Assembly (NCBI RefSeq): GCF_000513095.1
Contig: NZ_BAUT01000009.1
Location: 29,104 to 93,103, forward strand
Source: Halalkalibacter wakoensis JCM 9140
GTDB lineage: Bacteria > Bacillota > Bacilli > Bacillales > Bacillaceae_D
Direction: 5' to 3'
Length of the DNA stretch: 64,000 nt
The position numbers and the translations under genes were made by a program. Below are positions 40,194-48,749 of the stretch, piece after piece (positions within the stretch are counted from its first letter, which is position 1; the number at the start of each line of letters is the position of its first letter). Below the pieces are notes generated by a model, which made no database searches, was not told where the DNA came from, and saw only the letters and a program-made list of their open reading frames with translations.

Positions 40194-40288
40194 TTTAGTG
40201 TTGACATACCAGTGCTGCTCTCCTCAAAAAGAGAACCTTTCCTTACCTCTACTCCTATCCCATTATCAAAAGCACCGAGCATTGCCTT

Positions 40289-41122
40289 TTACGCCAATTT
40301 AATAGACTCATTTTCTTGTGCCAACTCCAGAATTTCTCTCCAAACGATATCTTCTGTTTCTTTCAAATTTCTGGGATCGGTTAAATACCGCATCATTAAT
40401 TTGATATGTCCATCCTTTACAGTAATCAAAACGAGTGGCGTAAGATCTTGAGCATGAAGCATATATTTTTTGGAAGCTTCATGCATCTTGCCCCTCGCTT
40501 CCTCTGTGATGAACTCTGTATGGTTGTTCAAGATTGCCTCAAGCTTCTTTTGAGCTTCTTCCCACTTACTGTCAAGCGTCAGTCGAACTTCGATTTCATT
40601 CCAAACATAACCAAATCCCTTACTTGAATTAGCTACGGTATGTGAAAAAATATAGTTATTCGGAATGTGAACCACTTTTCCTGTGCTCTGCTCGTTTGCT
40701 ACTTCCATTACGACAAAATGAAAAATTTTTTGATCAATCACATCTCCTGCTCGATCATTGACTACAACACGATCGCCGACTTCAAACGGCTTTTGAATAA
40801 CAATAATGAGTAACGCTGCGATGTTTGTAAATATCTCTCTCAAGGCAATCGCAACACCAGCGGAAATGAACCCAATGTAGATCGTTAAATCAAGCCTCGA
40901 TTCAGACCATAAAATGATAAAGATCACAAGCAAAATCATAGAGTGTACATAATAAAATCTTTTACGAGTCTGGTAATAAAGGCTGTTTTCTTTAATGGTT
41001 CGAAACAGCAGCTTATTTACAATCCTAATAAGCTTAAAGTAAATGAGCAAAATGATGATGGACAAAAGCAATTTATAAATAATCGGGTTCATCTGAAAGT
41101 AATGGATGATCTCTTGCATCAT
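40289..41122 (-). CDS. MscS-family mechanosensitive channel
   Basis: A 277-residue small-conductance channel. Three N-terminal helices (KLLLSIIILLIYFKLI, HSMILLVIFIILW, IYIGFISAGVAIALREI) are followed by the pore helix and the beta domain (KPFEVGDRVVVNDRAGDVID, VVHIPNNYIFSHTVANSSKG). Releases solutes on hypo-osmotic shock. GGGAGGGGAG precedes the ATG. It is the last gene of the ytvI-antiporter-mscS run with 24-nt gaps, an osmotic/ion homeostasis theme. The 3' flank is the resumed 52-bp repeat after the IS. Confidence 0.9.
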   Translation of the reverse strand: MMQEIIHYFQMNPIIYKLLLSIIILLIYFKLIRIVNKLLFRTIKENSLYYQTRKRFYYVHSMILLVIFIILWSESRLDLTIYIGFISAGVAIALREIFTNIAALLIIVIQKPFEVGDRVVVNDRAGDVIDQKIFHFVVMEVANEQSTGKVVHIPNNYIFSHTVANSSKGFGYVWNEIEVRLTLDSKWEEAQKKLEAILNNHTEFITEEARGKMHEASKKYMLHAQDLTPLVLITVKDGHIKLMMRYLTDPRNLKETEDIVWREILELAQENESIKLA

Positions 41123-41146
41123 ATTGACTCCCCTCCCTGCTTATCT

Positions 41147-42106
41147 CTAATTTCTAATAATAATAAAAATCATATATATCACATACGCAGCCGCTAGAAT
41201 AATCCCTTCAACCTTACCAATTTTAAATTGTGTTCTTGAAAAGACAAGTAACAAAATGGTTAAAAAGATCATGAAAAACACATCAATGAAAATTTTGCTA
41301 TCTACAATTAGTGGAGAAATGACAGAAGCTGCTCCTAACACAAACAAAATATTAAAGATGTTGCTTCCAATGATGTTTCCTAATGCAATGTCACTTTCCT
41401 TCTTTATGGCTGCTGTAACAGACGTGATTAATTCTGGTAATGATGTCCCAACCGCTACAATGGTTAAACCTACTAAAGTATCACTCATCCCAAATGAAAG
41501 GGCGATGACCGAGGCATTGTCTACGACGACATCTCCTCCAAAGATGATGGCTGCAAGTCCTACGATTGTCAAGAAAATCTGTTTTCCCCACATAGGATCT
41601 TCTGTAAGTACTGTTTCTTTACCCGCATTATCTCTACTTCGTCTAGCAACTTCAAATATATAATACAAAAACACGGCAAAGAACAGCAAAAGAACAAACC
41701 CATCTGTTCTAGTGAGAAGATTGTTACTTAACGCTTGTAAAAACATATCGCTCATTAATAGAAGTAACGCAATTGAACCTAATAACGCAAAGGGAATCTC
41801 TTTTCTAATCGTCTCATTCTCAACTTTTAACGGATAGAAAAGAGCGGTTATACCAACAACAAAGGTAATATTGAAAATATTGCTTCCGACTACATTTCCT
41901 ATCGCCACCCCTGCATTTTCTTCTAGTGCTGCGACGATACTGACTGTTGCCTCAGGAGAACTGGTTCCAAACGCCACAATCGTTAAGCCTACTAACAACG
42001 TAGATACGTTTAAGTTTTTAGCAATGCTAGAAGCACCTTTCACAAAAAAGTCAGCTCCTTTAATAAGCAACGCAAAGCCAATGATCAATAAAAGATACGG
42101 TGCCAT
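41147..42106 (-). CDS. Calcium/sodium antiporter (CaCA, YrbG-like)
   Basis: A 319-residue ten-helix membrane protein made of two homologous halves, each with an alpha repeat: IVAFGTSSPEATVSIVAALE (~43-62) and IVAVGTSLPELITSVTAAIK (~213-232), followed by GNVVGSNIFNI and GNIIGSNIFNI. These GTS(S/L)PE motifs hold the ion-binding acids of the CaCA superfamily. ATG with GAGGTGG 3 nt upstream. It lies 24 nt after ytvI and 24 nt before mscS. Confidence 0.94.
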   Translation of the reverse strand: MAPYLLLIIGFALLIKGADFFVKGASSIAKNLNVSTLLVGLTIVAFGTSSPEATVSIVAALEENAGVAIGNVVGSNIFNITFVVGITALFYPLKVENETIRKEIPFALLGSIALLLLMSDMFLQALSNNLLTRTDGFVLLLFFAVFLYYIFEVARRSRDNAGKETVLTEDPMWGKQIFLTIVGLAAIIFGGDVVVDNASVIALSFGMSDTLVGLTIVAVGTSLPELITSVTAAIKKESDIALGNIIGSNIFNILFVLGAASVISPLIVDSKIFIDVFFMIFLTILLLVFSRTQFKIGKVEGIILAAAYVIYMIFIIIRN

Positions 42107-42130
42107 TTTCCACCTCTATTATATTAAAAG

Positions 42131-43255
42131 TTAGCTTTTAATTTCATCCCCTTTGATAAATCTCCATATCCCTTCAAATATTTTCGCCTCGTAAAATGAA
42201 AGAAACAATACTAATATGACTGGACCAAGAAATAAACCGATAAAACCAAATAACTGTAAGCCAACAAATAATGAAACGAGCGTCGCTAACGGATTAAGCC
42301 CTAAACTGGATGAAAGGACTTTCGGTTCAGCTAATTGTCTCAAGGTAATTGTCAAGCCATACAAAATTAATAAACCAATTCCTAAAAAAAGATCTCCTGT
42401 TAGGATGCTGTAAACACCCCAAGGAATTAAAATAATGCCGGTGCCAAGGTAGGGCAATAAGTCAACAACTCCAAGGATAAGAGCAATCGTTAAGGGATGT
42501 TCAACTTGCAAGATAAGAAGTCCAATTAAATTAACCAAGGCTGTCATACTAATTAAAATAAATTGAGCCGTAAGAAAGCCCATTAACTTCGATTTTAGAT
42601 CCAGATAAACCTGGCCTATTCGATCAAAGGTTTGATTTGGAATCTTATGCTTCGCCATTGCTTGAAGTCGGTTCCAATCCTTACTAATAAAATATAAAGA
42701 TAGAAGAACAAAAACAAATACTGTTAATGTAATAGGCAGGGCCCCTATAAATTGAGAGAGACCATTGGCAATCGTTTGACCTGCATTTCCAAGAATCGAG
42801 GCAAGCTGCCCTCCCAGTTGTTGTATGCTGTTTTCTACGGCATCTCTTTGTGCAACCTCTAATCCATCTATGAGTCCAACTCCTTTTACCCAAAGCGGAA
42901 AAATATGCTCATTCACATATGCCTGAATATGAATGGAGATGGTTTCAATTTGAGTCGGTACGAGACGGGATAAATATCGAAAACCATCAACAAGCTTTAT
43001 GATGATTAACGTGAGCACGCCACCAACTAACCCGAATAAAAATAACATTCCCGACAACACCGCTAACGTTCTGGGGAATCTCGCTATTTTTTCAAGGAAA
43101 TTCACAATAGGATTAATAAAAAAAGCAATGAACGCAGCAATGATGAAAGGAAAAGTTAGCCAAACAACATAATAAAAAGCAAACCATCCTACTACTAACA
43201 ACACAGCAACAATGAATAAGCGAACAATCACTTGAAGAATCTTTTTATCACCCAC
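42131..43255 (-). CDS. ytvI: AI-2E-family transporter / sporulation protein YtvI-like
   Basis: A 374-residue membrane protein of the UPF0118/AI-2E exporter family, seven to eight helices. Helices 1-2 (VVWLTFPFIIAAFIAFFINP) and the C-terminal set (LGVVDLLPYLGTGIILIPWG, PLATLVSLFVGLQLFGFIGLFLGP) are typical, and the pattern matches the Bacillus YtvI subgroup linked to sporulation. GTG start with AAGGAGG 7 nt upstream. First gene of the run with the antiporter and channel. The transported substrate is unknown. Confidence 0.8.
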   Translation of the reverse strand: MGDKKILQVIVRLFIVAVLLVVGWFAFYYVVWLTFPFIIAAFIAFFINPIVNFLEKIARFPRTLAVLSGMLFLFGLVGGVLTLIIIKLVDGFRYLSRLVPTQIETISIHIQAYVNEHIFPLWVKGVGLIDGLEVAQRDAVENSIQQLGGQLASILGNAGQTIANGLSQFIGALPITLTVFVFVLLSLYFISKDWNRLQAMAKHKIPNQTFDRIGQVYLDLKSKLMGFLTAQFILISMTALVNLIGLLILQVEHPLTIALILGVVDLLPYLGTGIILIPWGVYSILTGDLFLGIGLLILYGLTITLRQLAEPKVLSSSLGLNPLATLVSLFVGLQLFGFIGLFLGPVILVLFLSFYEAKIFEGIWRFIKGDEIKS

Positions 43256-43380
43256 AAAGCCACCTCCTTCATGTAATAAAAAAACAAATTGCTTTCACTT
43301 TGCCTTTTTCACTTGTTACCCATTTTACCCACACTTATGTGTGTAAATCCTTTTCGTTTTGTCATTAAAATAAGAAGCAA

Positions 43381-44202
43381 TTATAAAACCCAAAGGAGAA
43401 ATCCTCCTACAGCAAAACAATACACGGCAAAATAGATGAGCTTACCACTTCTCATGATGTTCATAAACCATTTCAATGAATAATAAGAAGAAACAAGAGA
43501 TCCAGTAAAAGCAAGTGTATACGGAAGCAACAATTGTCCTAACTGAGGGTCATTTAATAGATCTGTTATAGATAAAATCCCAGCCCCAATGCTAATTGGT
43601 ATAAACAAGAAAAAGGAAAATCTCAAAGCTGTTTCTTGGCGCCACCCTAAAGCCATCGCCGCAACAATCGTCGCGCCTGATCGGCTAATCCCCGGAATTA
43701 ACGCAACAGCTTGTGCCAAACCAACGAGGATTACCTCTTTTAGATTAATGTCATGATCTTTCTTCCAACCTCTTAAATTTCTAATCAACCAAAGTGCCAA
43801 TCCTGTAATCACTAACGTAACAGCAATCACACGAATATGCTTGAACTGCTCTGCAATCCAATCATCAAAAAACAAAGCAACCGCTACAGCAGGAATCGTA
43901 GCAACAATGATGTACATTCCAAATTTGAAATCGTCTTTTACCGATTGATTTCTCGTGCGAATATAAAGAAAAAATCCAGAGAGCAACTTCCATAAATCCT
44001 TTCGATAGATGACTAGAACAGCTAGGAGGGAAGCAAAATTCACCAATACTTCAAAGCTTAGTCCTTCAATTTCTACACCTAAAAAATGTTGCAAAAGGAC
44101 TAAATGTCCACTTGATGAAACCGGAATGGGTTCTGTAAAACCTTGAATCAATCCCAAAATAAAATATTTCACCCATAATAAAAAATCATAACTTGTCTCC
44201 AC
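43381..44202 (-). CDS. uppP: Undecaprenyl-diphosphatase UppP (BacA)
   Basis: Integral membrane phosphatase that recycles undecaprenyl pyrophosphate for cell-wall synthesis, 273 residues, about eight helices. Active-site motifs: QGFTEPIPVSSSGH at the N terminus (Q-xxx-E and S/H) and PGISRSGATI (~155-164, Arg). The GTG at 44202 is chosen because AGGAG is 8 nt upstream and the product then begins METSYDFLLWVKYFILG; the frame extends to 44253 without a better start. A yybP-ykoY-type Mn riboswitch and two terminator hairpins lie directly upstream, suggesting metal control. Confidence 0.93.
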   Translation of the reverse strand: METSYDFLLWVKYFILGLIQGFTEPIPVSSSGHLVLLQHFLGVEIEGLSFEVLVNFASLLAVLVIYRKDLWKLLSGFFLYIRTRNQSVKDDFKFGMYIIVATIPAVAVALFFDDWIAEQFKHIRVIAVTLVITGLALWLIRNLRGWKKDHDINLKEVILVGLAQAVALIPGISRSGATIVAAMALGWRQETALRFSFFLFIPISIGAGILSITDLLNDPQLGQLLLPYTLAFTGSLVSSYYSLKWFMNIMRSGKLIYFAVYCFAVGGFLLWVL

Positions 44203-44237
44203 TAGAGTTTCTCCTATTTCAAATTTTTTCTCGTACA

Positions 44238-44267
44238 AAAAGACCTTTACCAAAAAGGCAAAGGTCT
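44238..44267 (-). terminator. Second terminator hairpin between riboswitch and uppP
   Basis: Minus strand stem GACCTTTGCC / GGTAAAGGTC with a T-rich loop, followed by five T. It resembles the riboswitch terminator 18 nt upstream in sequence, so the two may be a duplicated expression platform. Confidence 0.7.
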
Positions 44268-44282
44268 TACTTATAAAAAGAA

Positions 44283-44395
44283 AAGACCTCTACCATTGGT
44301 AAAGGTCTGGCTAACAACATTGAATGTTGCCAATAAAGCCGAGGAATGCATCCTGGAATGACGACTTTATTGTACAGCTACTCCCCTTTAATTGG
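44283..44395 (-). ncRNA. yybP-ykoY (manganese) riboswitch upstream of uppP
   Basis: The minus strand reads GGGGAGTAGC near its 5' end (44380-44389), then AAAGTCGTCA, CGGCTTTATTGGCAACAT, ATGTTGTTAGCCAGACC, the conserved order of the yybP-ykoY aptamer (compare the ykoY leader: GGGGAGUAGC, AAAGUCGUCA, GGCUUUGUUGACAU, AUGUUUAGC-AGACC). A terminator stem GACCTTTACC / GGTAGAGGTC with T tract (44285-44307) overlaps the aptamer 3' end. Mn2+ binding is expected to favour readthrough. Confidence 0.88.
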
Positions 44396-44623
44396 ACATA
44401 TTCAATTATTGAAATGATCATAATTGATTCCGCATAGAAAAACAACTGATTTTGAATCTTCACTTAATTTTTCACATTGCTAAGAAAATAGACCAATCTA
44501 AAAAAATCACACTCTCTTCCAATGCATAATCACATAACACCGATAAGAAAGAAAAGAAAATGCCTGTACTTATATATACTGCCTAGCAAGTTTATGTAAT
44601 TACTCGCCACTTCGAAAAACACC

Positions 44624-44661
44624 TCAAAAAAACACTTAGAGTACTAAGCCCCTAAGTGTTT
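44624..44661 (-). terminator. Terminator of hprK-like gene
   Basis: Minus strand perfect 10-bp stem AAACACTTAG / CTAAGTGTTT followed by a run of T. It is 50 nt after the stop of the HprK homologue. The interval 44396-44623 holds no recognisable gene. Confidence 0.8.
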
Positions 44662-44712
44662 ACACTCTTAATCCTCCAATTGGTTTACCTTCGATTCGGA
44701 TAACTTCCCCAC

Positions 44713-45648
44713 TTACTCAATCCTTCCATTTGTCAAATCTGCCTCAATCCGACTCATAAACTCTTCGGCTGCACTATATCCAGACTGCCGTAAATACCAG
44801 TTGTTTGCTGCTGCTTCAATTAATCCAGCAACATCACGCCCAGGCTGTAGTTGGATCTCTAACGAAGGAATTTTCACGCCCATATATTCGGTAAACGATT
44901 GATCATGTTCCAATTCATTATTCAAAGAATCTTTTTGCCATTTTGTTAAGTGAATATCAAGAGAAATTCTCGTCTCATCTTGAAACACTTTTCTTCCGTA
45001 CATTCTGACAACATTTAATAATCCTATACTACGTAAAGCCAAAAATTCCTTTGTTTTTTCATCATGTGTGCCAAGAAGTGTTCGGGGACTAAGTTTCTTT
45101 AAAACAACCATATCATCTGCAACAAGGCGATGCCCTCTCCCAATTAACGTATGGGCAAGCTCGCTCTTTCCTATTCCAGATTGACCTCGCAACAAAACTC
45201 CTACTCCAAACACATTCATACAAACACCATGTATGGATATTTCCGGAGCCAAATTCTTTAGCAAATAGGCGTCCAACATAATGATAAATTCCGACGTTGT
45301 TTCAACGGTATTCGCAACCAACAAGGGGATACGCTCTTCTTTACAAAAATGAGTTAAATATGTGAGTCCTTCTTCACCCGCTGTTACGATAAAACATGGT
45401 GGATGATAATGAACAATGTTTCCAATCCTGACCTTTCGTTCCTCATGGCTTAACTTATGTAAATAGTTAATTTCTTTTCTTCCTAATATTTGAACTCGTT
45501 CTGTTGGAAAAAAATCAAAATGTCCAACAAATTCCAATCCGGGACGATGCGCACGGGATTGGGTAATCGGCTGCTGTAACTGATCCTCCCCAGCCAAGAT
45601 TTTTAATGAAAATTTCTCTATCAAGTCGCCTACTGTTAATTTATTCAT
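44713..45648 (-). CDS. hprK: HPr kinase/phosphorylase homologue
   Basis: A 311-residue, full-length HprK/P. The N-terminal domain (MNKLTVGDLIEKFSLKILAG) is followed by the kinase domain with P-loop RGQSGIGKSE (~153-162), HRLVADDMV and the C-terminal IQLQPGRDVAGLIEAAANN. It phosphorylates HPr at Ser and controls carbon catabolite repression. ATG at 45648 chosen because GGTGAGG is 5 nt upstream and it gives family length; the frame runs on to 45723. It stands alone with its own terminator, without the lgt neighbour of the standard Bacillus locus, so it may be a second copy. Confidence 0.9.
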   Translation of the reverse strand: MNKLTVGDLIEKFSLKILAGEDQLQQPITQSRAHRPGLEFVGHFDFFPTERVQILGRKEINYLHKLSHEERKVRIGNIVHYHPPCFIVTAGEEGLTYLTHFCKEERIPLLVANTVETTSEFIIMLDAYLLKNLAPEISIHGVCMNVFGVGVLLRGQSGIGKSELAHTLIGRGHRLVADDMVVLKKLSPRTLLGTHDEKTKEFLALRSIGLLNVVRMYGRKVFQDETRISLDIHLTKWQKDSLNNELEHDQSFTEYMGVKIPSLEIQLQPGRDVAGLIEAAANNWYLRQSGYSAAEEFMSRIEADLTNGRIE

Positions 45649-45778
45649 GTGTACCTCACCACCATTACTCCCTACTAATTTTTTCAACCTTACCATTATA
45701 AGATTTAGGACGTAAGAGTGCACATTCCTAATACGGCAAAAAATTGAATCATTACTATATTACCTATAAAAAAGGGTA

Positions 45779-45818
45779 AAAACAAAGAGTCCTTCGACAC
45801 ACACGTGAAGAAGGACTT
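45779..45818 (-). terminator. Terminator after FhuF-like gene
   Basis: Minus strand AGTCCTTC / GAAGGACT stem (8 bp) with a 14-nt loop and a T-rich tract (TTTGTTTTT), about 80 nt beyond the stop of the ferric reductase gene. Confidence 0.7.
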
Positions 45819-45895
45819 GCTAAAAAGGTCTTTACCTACCCTCATATCCATATGAATAACATCAAGACATTACTGTGACGAGTATTGAGCATTAA

Positions 45896-46699
45896 CTACA
45901 AAGCACCGATCTTGCAGTTAGGATTCTTTGGGCAACTCTTACACATTTTACAGTCTTCCGAGAGTTTATAGGAAAAACAGCAGGTTTTACGAATGCGTAT
46001 GTTCTGTCCTCCAATTTTCTTTTTTGGGCTTAAATACAATTCAAATGGGTTATCATTCGTAAAACAACCAAATAAACGAGCGTTCGCCTCATAAATAATA
46101 TAATCAAAATCTGATTGAATGAGATCTCGCTCAGATGCTGTCAAATCAGATCTAGATAATAGGGATTCAAAGACCCAAAAGAGATAAACAGCTGTATTCT
46201 CCCATAAAATATGTTGAGGCACTTTCGATAGGACGGATAACTTGTCCCAAAGCGGACTTAAATGATGAGCAAAAATGGTTTCAAGTAATTGGTTTCGATT
46301 TGCTTCTCGTTCCGTTTCGTTGTCACACAAAAGTGCCTGTTGATCATCTATAAAAATACGTGGTAGCCATTTGTTTTCTGCTACGGATGGTAACAATCTT
46401 AAGTTTTTTACTGACATATTTAACCGCTTGTTAAGAAAAGAAAAAGTGAAGAGTGCTGGTACAACCACAAGATAACTGTACCTTTTTGCAAAGACAGACG
46501 CCGCTACAAGGAGATCTGGTGCCTGCAATTCATTTTGTACTGACTCTAAAAAACTCGATAAGTTCTTTTGATCAAAAAAATCATGAACATCCATGTAAGC
46601 CGTTTCCTCTTGAAAACAAACACGGTATTTTTCTAATAGTATCCGATCTTCGGCTATTAATGAACATTTCCGCATAGTAACCCCCAAAATCCTTAACAT
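45896..46699 (-). CDS. FhuF-like ferric siderophore reductase
   Basis: A 267-residue ferric iron reductase of the FhuF group that releases iron from siderophores in the cytoplasm. The C terminus carries the typical 2Fe-2S ligands CCFSYKLSEDCKMCKSC (CC-x8-C-x2-C, with extra Cys in NCKIGAL). The middle is all-helical, related to the C-terminal part of IucA/IucC proteins. The ATG at 46699, 7 nt after AGGGAG, is preferred to the start at 46726. A Fur box lies 26 nt upstream, so the gene is iron-repressed from its own promoter, next to the NIS synthetase gene that supplies the siderophore. Confidence 0.87.
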   Translation of the reverse strand: MLRILGVTMRKCSLIAEDRILLEKYRVCFQEETAYMDVHDFFDQKNLSSFLESVQNELQAPDLLVAASVFAKRYSYLVVVPALFTFSFLNKRLNMSVKNLRLLPSVAENKWLPRIFIDDQQALLCDNETEREANRNQLLETIFAHHLSPLWDKLSVLSKVPQHILWENTAVYLFWVFESLLSRSDLTASERDLIQSDFDYIIYEANARLFGCFTNDNPFELYLSPKKKIGGQNIRIRKTCCFSYKLSEDCKMCKSCPKNPNCKIGAL

Positions 46700-46724
46700 T
46701 ACATTTCTCCCTCTTATTTTAAGC

Positions 46725-46743
46725 AATAATGATTCTCATTGTC
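46725..46743. promoter_or_regulatory. Fur box upstream of ferric reductase gene
   Basis: AATAATGATTCTCATTGTC matches the 19-bp Fur consensus GATAATGATTATCATTATC at 15-16 positions. It lies between the siderophore synthetase stop and the reductase start. Confidence 0.85.
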
Positions 46744-46767
46744 AAAGTTGTTTTACCTAATCTAAAT

Positions 46768-46798
46768 ATCCTGCTATGAATTACGCTCATAGCAGGAT
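46768..46798. terminator. Hairpin between siderophore synthetase and reductase genes
   Basis: Perfect 12-bp stem ATCCTGCTATGA / TCATAGCAGGAT with a 7-nt loop, 10 nt after the synthetase stop. The T tract is weak, so partial readthrough into the reductase gene is possible. Confidence 0.6.
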
Positions 46799-46808
46799 AA
46801 ATGTTCTC

Positions 46809-48749
46809 TTATAAACTGGTTAATGGATTCGGTACCTTAGTATAAGCATAATCAGTTACATCATCAGTCAAACGCATCAAAGTAAGTGCTTTCGTTCGAA
46901 CCATCTTACTGAATAAAGCTGTTTTATCCTTTTCAACCTGGTTCGTTAACTTCTCATCACGTGAAAGTTGATCAAACAATTCATGGCATGTCTCTCTTAC
47001 AATTCTCCAAAAACTCTGCTCATTTACATTGTATTTACTTGCTAAATGATAAGTCATTTCCCCAATATGACTTTGGAAAACGGTATGAATGACTTTGTTT
47101 TGCATTTCCTCTTCATCCTCATTTATCGTAACAGAACCTGGATAATAACTTCCTATGAAGCCTTGCTTTTCTAATCGACTTCGATCTACTCGTACTCCAC
47201 CTAAATCACGAACCAATACTTTTACCGGTTCCCATCTTTTTATAACAATGAGTGTATTTTGCAAATGCGCTTCTAAGCCAATCCCGTACTTTGTCATGAG
47301 TGGAATCACACCAGCAAGAAGTTGTTCTACGTATTTTCTAAAAAATTGAAGTAGACTTTCTTCAAATGAATGCATGGGATTTAGTAAATGAAATTGTTCA
47401 ATGATTTCAAAAAGTAGAGTATCCCCAGTCGTTGGTGATTGATTAAAGAATGCACAAGCAACAATAGCGAGCTCATCTTGACCGACCAGAGTCGTAGGGT
47501 TTCTCCTAACAAGGAAACCAAGGTTTTTACTTCGATCTCGAAATAGAAGCTCATTTTCATTTTTTGATTGAAAACGCAATCCTAACTCTTCACCAATTAT
47601 ACGGAAGCATTGACCGAAATGTTGCTCCTTTTCTAATACCTCACCAAGAATACGCGTCAATTCAGGGCCATTATGTATCGAATTCGCTGAGACTGTTCGA
47701 ACAGCGCTCGTCATCTGAATGTTAATCGGCAGTTTAAAATGAAAAGTTCTTCCCTCTGTTAAAGGTAACACCGTTCGAAGTGATAAGGTTGGCTTCATCG
47801 GCATTGTATAAGGAATCGATAAAATCGTTCCGCTCTCTAGTTCTTCTTTATAAAGAATAGGCAATGTATGTTTTACCTGCCATGGATGCACTGGAAAAAG
47901 AAAAAAATCTTCTAGGTTGTATCCGTTCTCCTCACATCTTTTTTGAAACTGCTGATACAGTTCAGGTTCATGCTCTAACCAAAATGGATTGATCGCGTCT
48001 TTTTTAATTTCCGGATTATGGTATACATTCTCTTTATGAACTGCAACAAAGTGAAGCCGTACAGGTGAGTCAAATTCTGCAGAGTACTTAATCATTTGTT
48101 CAATATTCAAACCTATTTTAGACTTTGTACATGGGTGCAGAAAATGTCCAGATACAGATAATTGTTCAAAAAACAAAGAAGAATCAAATTGACAACCTTT
48201 ATCCTTTTCTAATTGGTTGACTAAATCGACAATTGTTTTTCCTTTGTGGTTGATATGAAATGCTAGTAAGTTCTCACGAGTGATTTTCTGAAACAGTAAA
48301 GCTAAACCCATATTTGCCACACTATCTGATAATTCTTCTCGAAATCCTTCTAAGTTTGTATACGCCCTTGTATCTTGATTTAAGCTAATGAATTCATTGA
48401 GCAAAACAGTAGGATGAAAGATTTCATACATTTCTCCATTTTCATGAAGGAAGCATGGGTTTTTTTCCAGCTTAAATCGGTTATAGCTATATCTTTCTTT
48501 TATCGAAATCAATAGTTTGCCCTTCTTTAAATCAAATTCAAGTTGACTCGAATTTGCCAGTTGAGTTTCAATGAGCTCTGATTGAATAAATCCTTCTCTA
48601 AGAAGAGCATTAACCATTCGCTCCATAATCATAAACCGGGCAACTGGGACTGTCTCCATATACACTCGTAATTTTTGAGGGAATGCATCTCTAATATATC
48701 CATATACGTTCTCTTCACTTTTCTCCAAGTCTAAATCAGTTAACAGCAT
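46809..48749 (-). CDS. NIS siderophore synthetase (IucA/IucC family)
   Basis: A 646-residue NRPS-independent siderophore synthetase that condenses a citrate or other carboxylate with an amine using ATP. Family motifs: FFLFPVHPWQ (~290), FKLPINIQMTSAVRTVSANS (~340, ATP/citrate pocket), and GLEAHLQNTLI with VLVRDLGGVRVDR in the C-terminal half; the FhuF-like C-terminal part follows. The ATG at 48749 is chosen (GGAGGG 5 nt upstream) over 48773. Single synthetase, so the product may be a simple dicarboxylate siderophore such as a staphyloferrin or schizokinen-type precursor; this cannot be resolved. No clear Fur box upstream. Confidence 0.93.
   Translation of the reverse strand: MLLTDLDLEKSEENVYGYIRDAFPQKLRVYMETVPVARFMIMERMVNALLREGFIQSELIETQLANSSQLEFDLKKGKLLISIKERYSYNRFKLEKNPCFLHENGEMYEIFHPTVLLNEFISLNQDTRAYTNLEGFREELSDSVANMGLALLFQKITRENLLAFHINHKGKTIVDLVNQLEKDKGCQFDSSLFFEQLSVSGHFLHPCTKSKIGLNIEQMIKYSAEFDSPVRLHFVAVHKENVYHNPEIKKDAINPFWLEHEPELYQQFQKRCEENGYNLEDFFLFPVHPWQVKHTLPILYKEELESGTILSIPYTMPMKPTLSLRTVLPLTEGRTFHFKLPINIQMTSAVRTVSANSIHNGPELTRILGEVLEKEQHFGQCFRIIGEELGLRFQSKNENELLFRDRSKNLGFLVRRNPTTLVGQDELAIVACAFFNQSPTTGDTLLFEIIEQFHLLNPMHSFEESLLQFFRKYVEQLLAGVIPLMTKYGIGLEAHLQNTLIVIKRWEPVKVLVRDLGGVRVDRSRLEKQGFIGSYYPGSVTINEDEEEMQNKVIHTVFQSHIGEMTYHLASKYNVNEQSFWRIVRETCHELFDQLSRDEKLTNQVEKDKTALFSKMVRTKALTLMRLTDDVTDYAYTKVPNPLTSL

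Larger units (their letters stand above)
38974..40211 (+). mobile_element. IS3-family (IS150-like) insertion sequence
   Basis: A complete ~1,238-bp element. Terminal inverted repeats are imperfect: left TGGATAGGCTACACTTAG, right (reversed) TGGTATGTCAACACTAAA. It encodes orfA and orfB in the usual overlapping arrangement and is flanked by a 3-bp direct repeat GTG at 38971-38973 and 40212-40214. It sits inside the fourth unit of the 52-bp array. All parts look intact, so it may be active. Confidence 0.9.
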
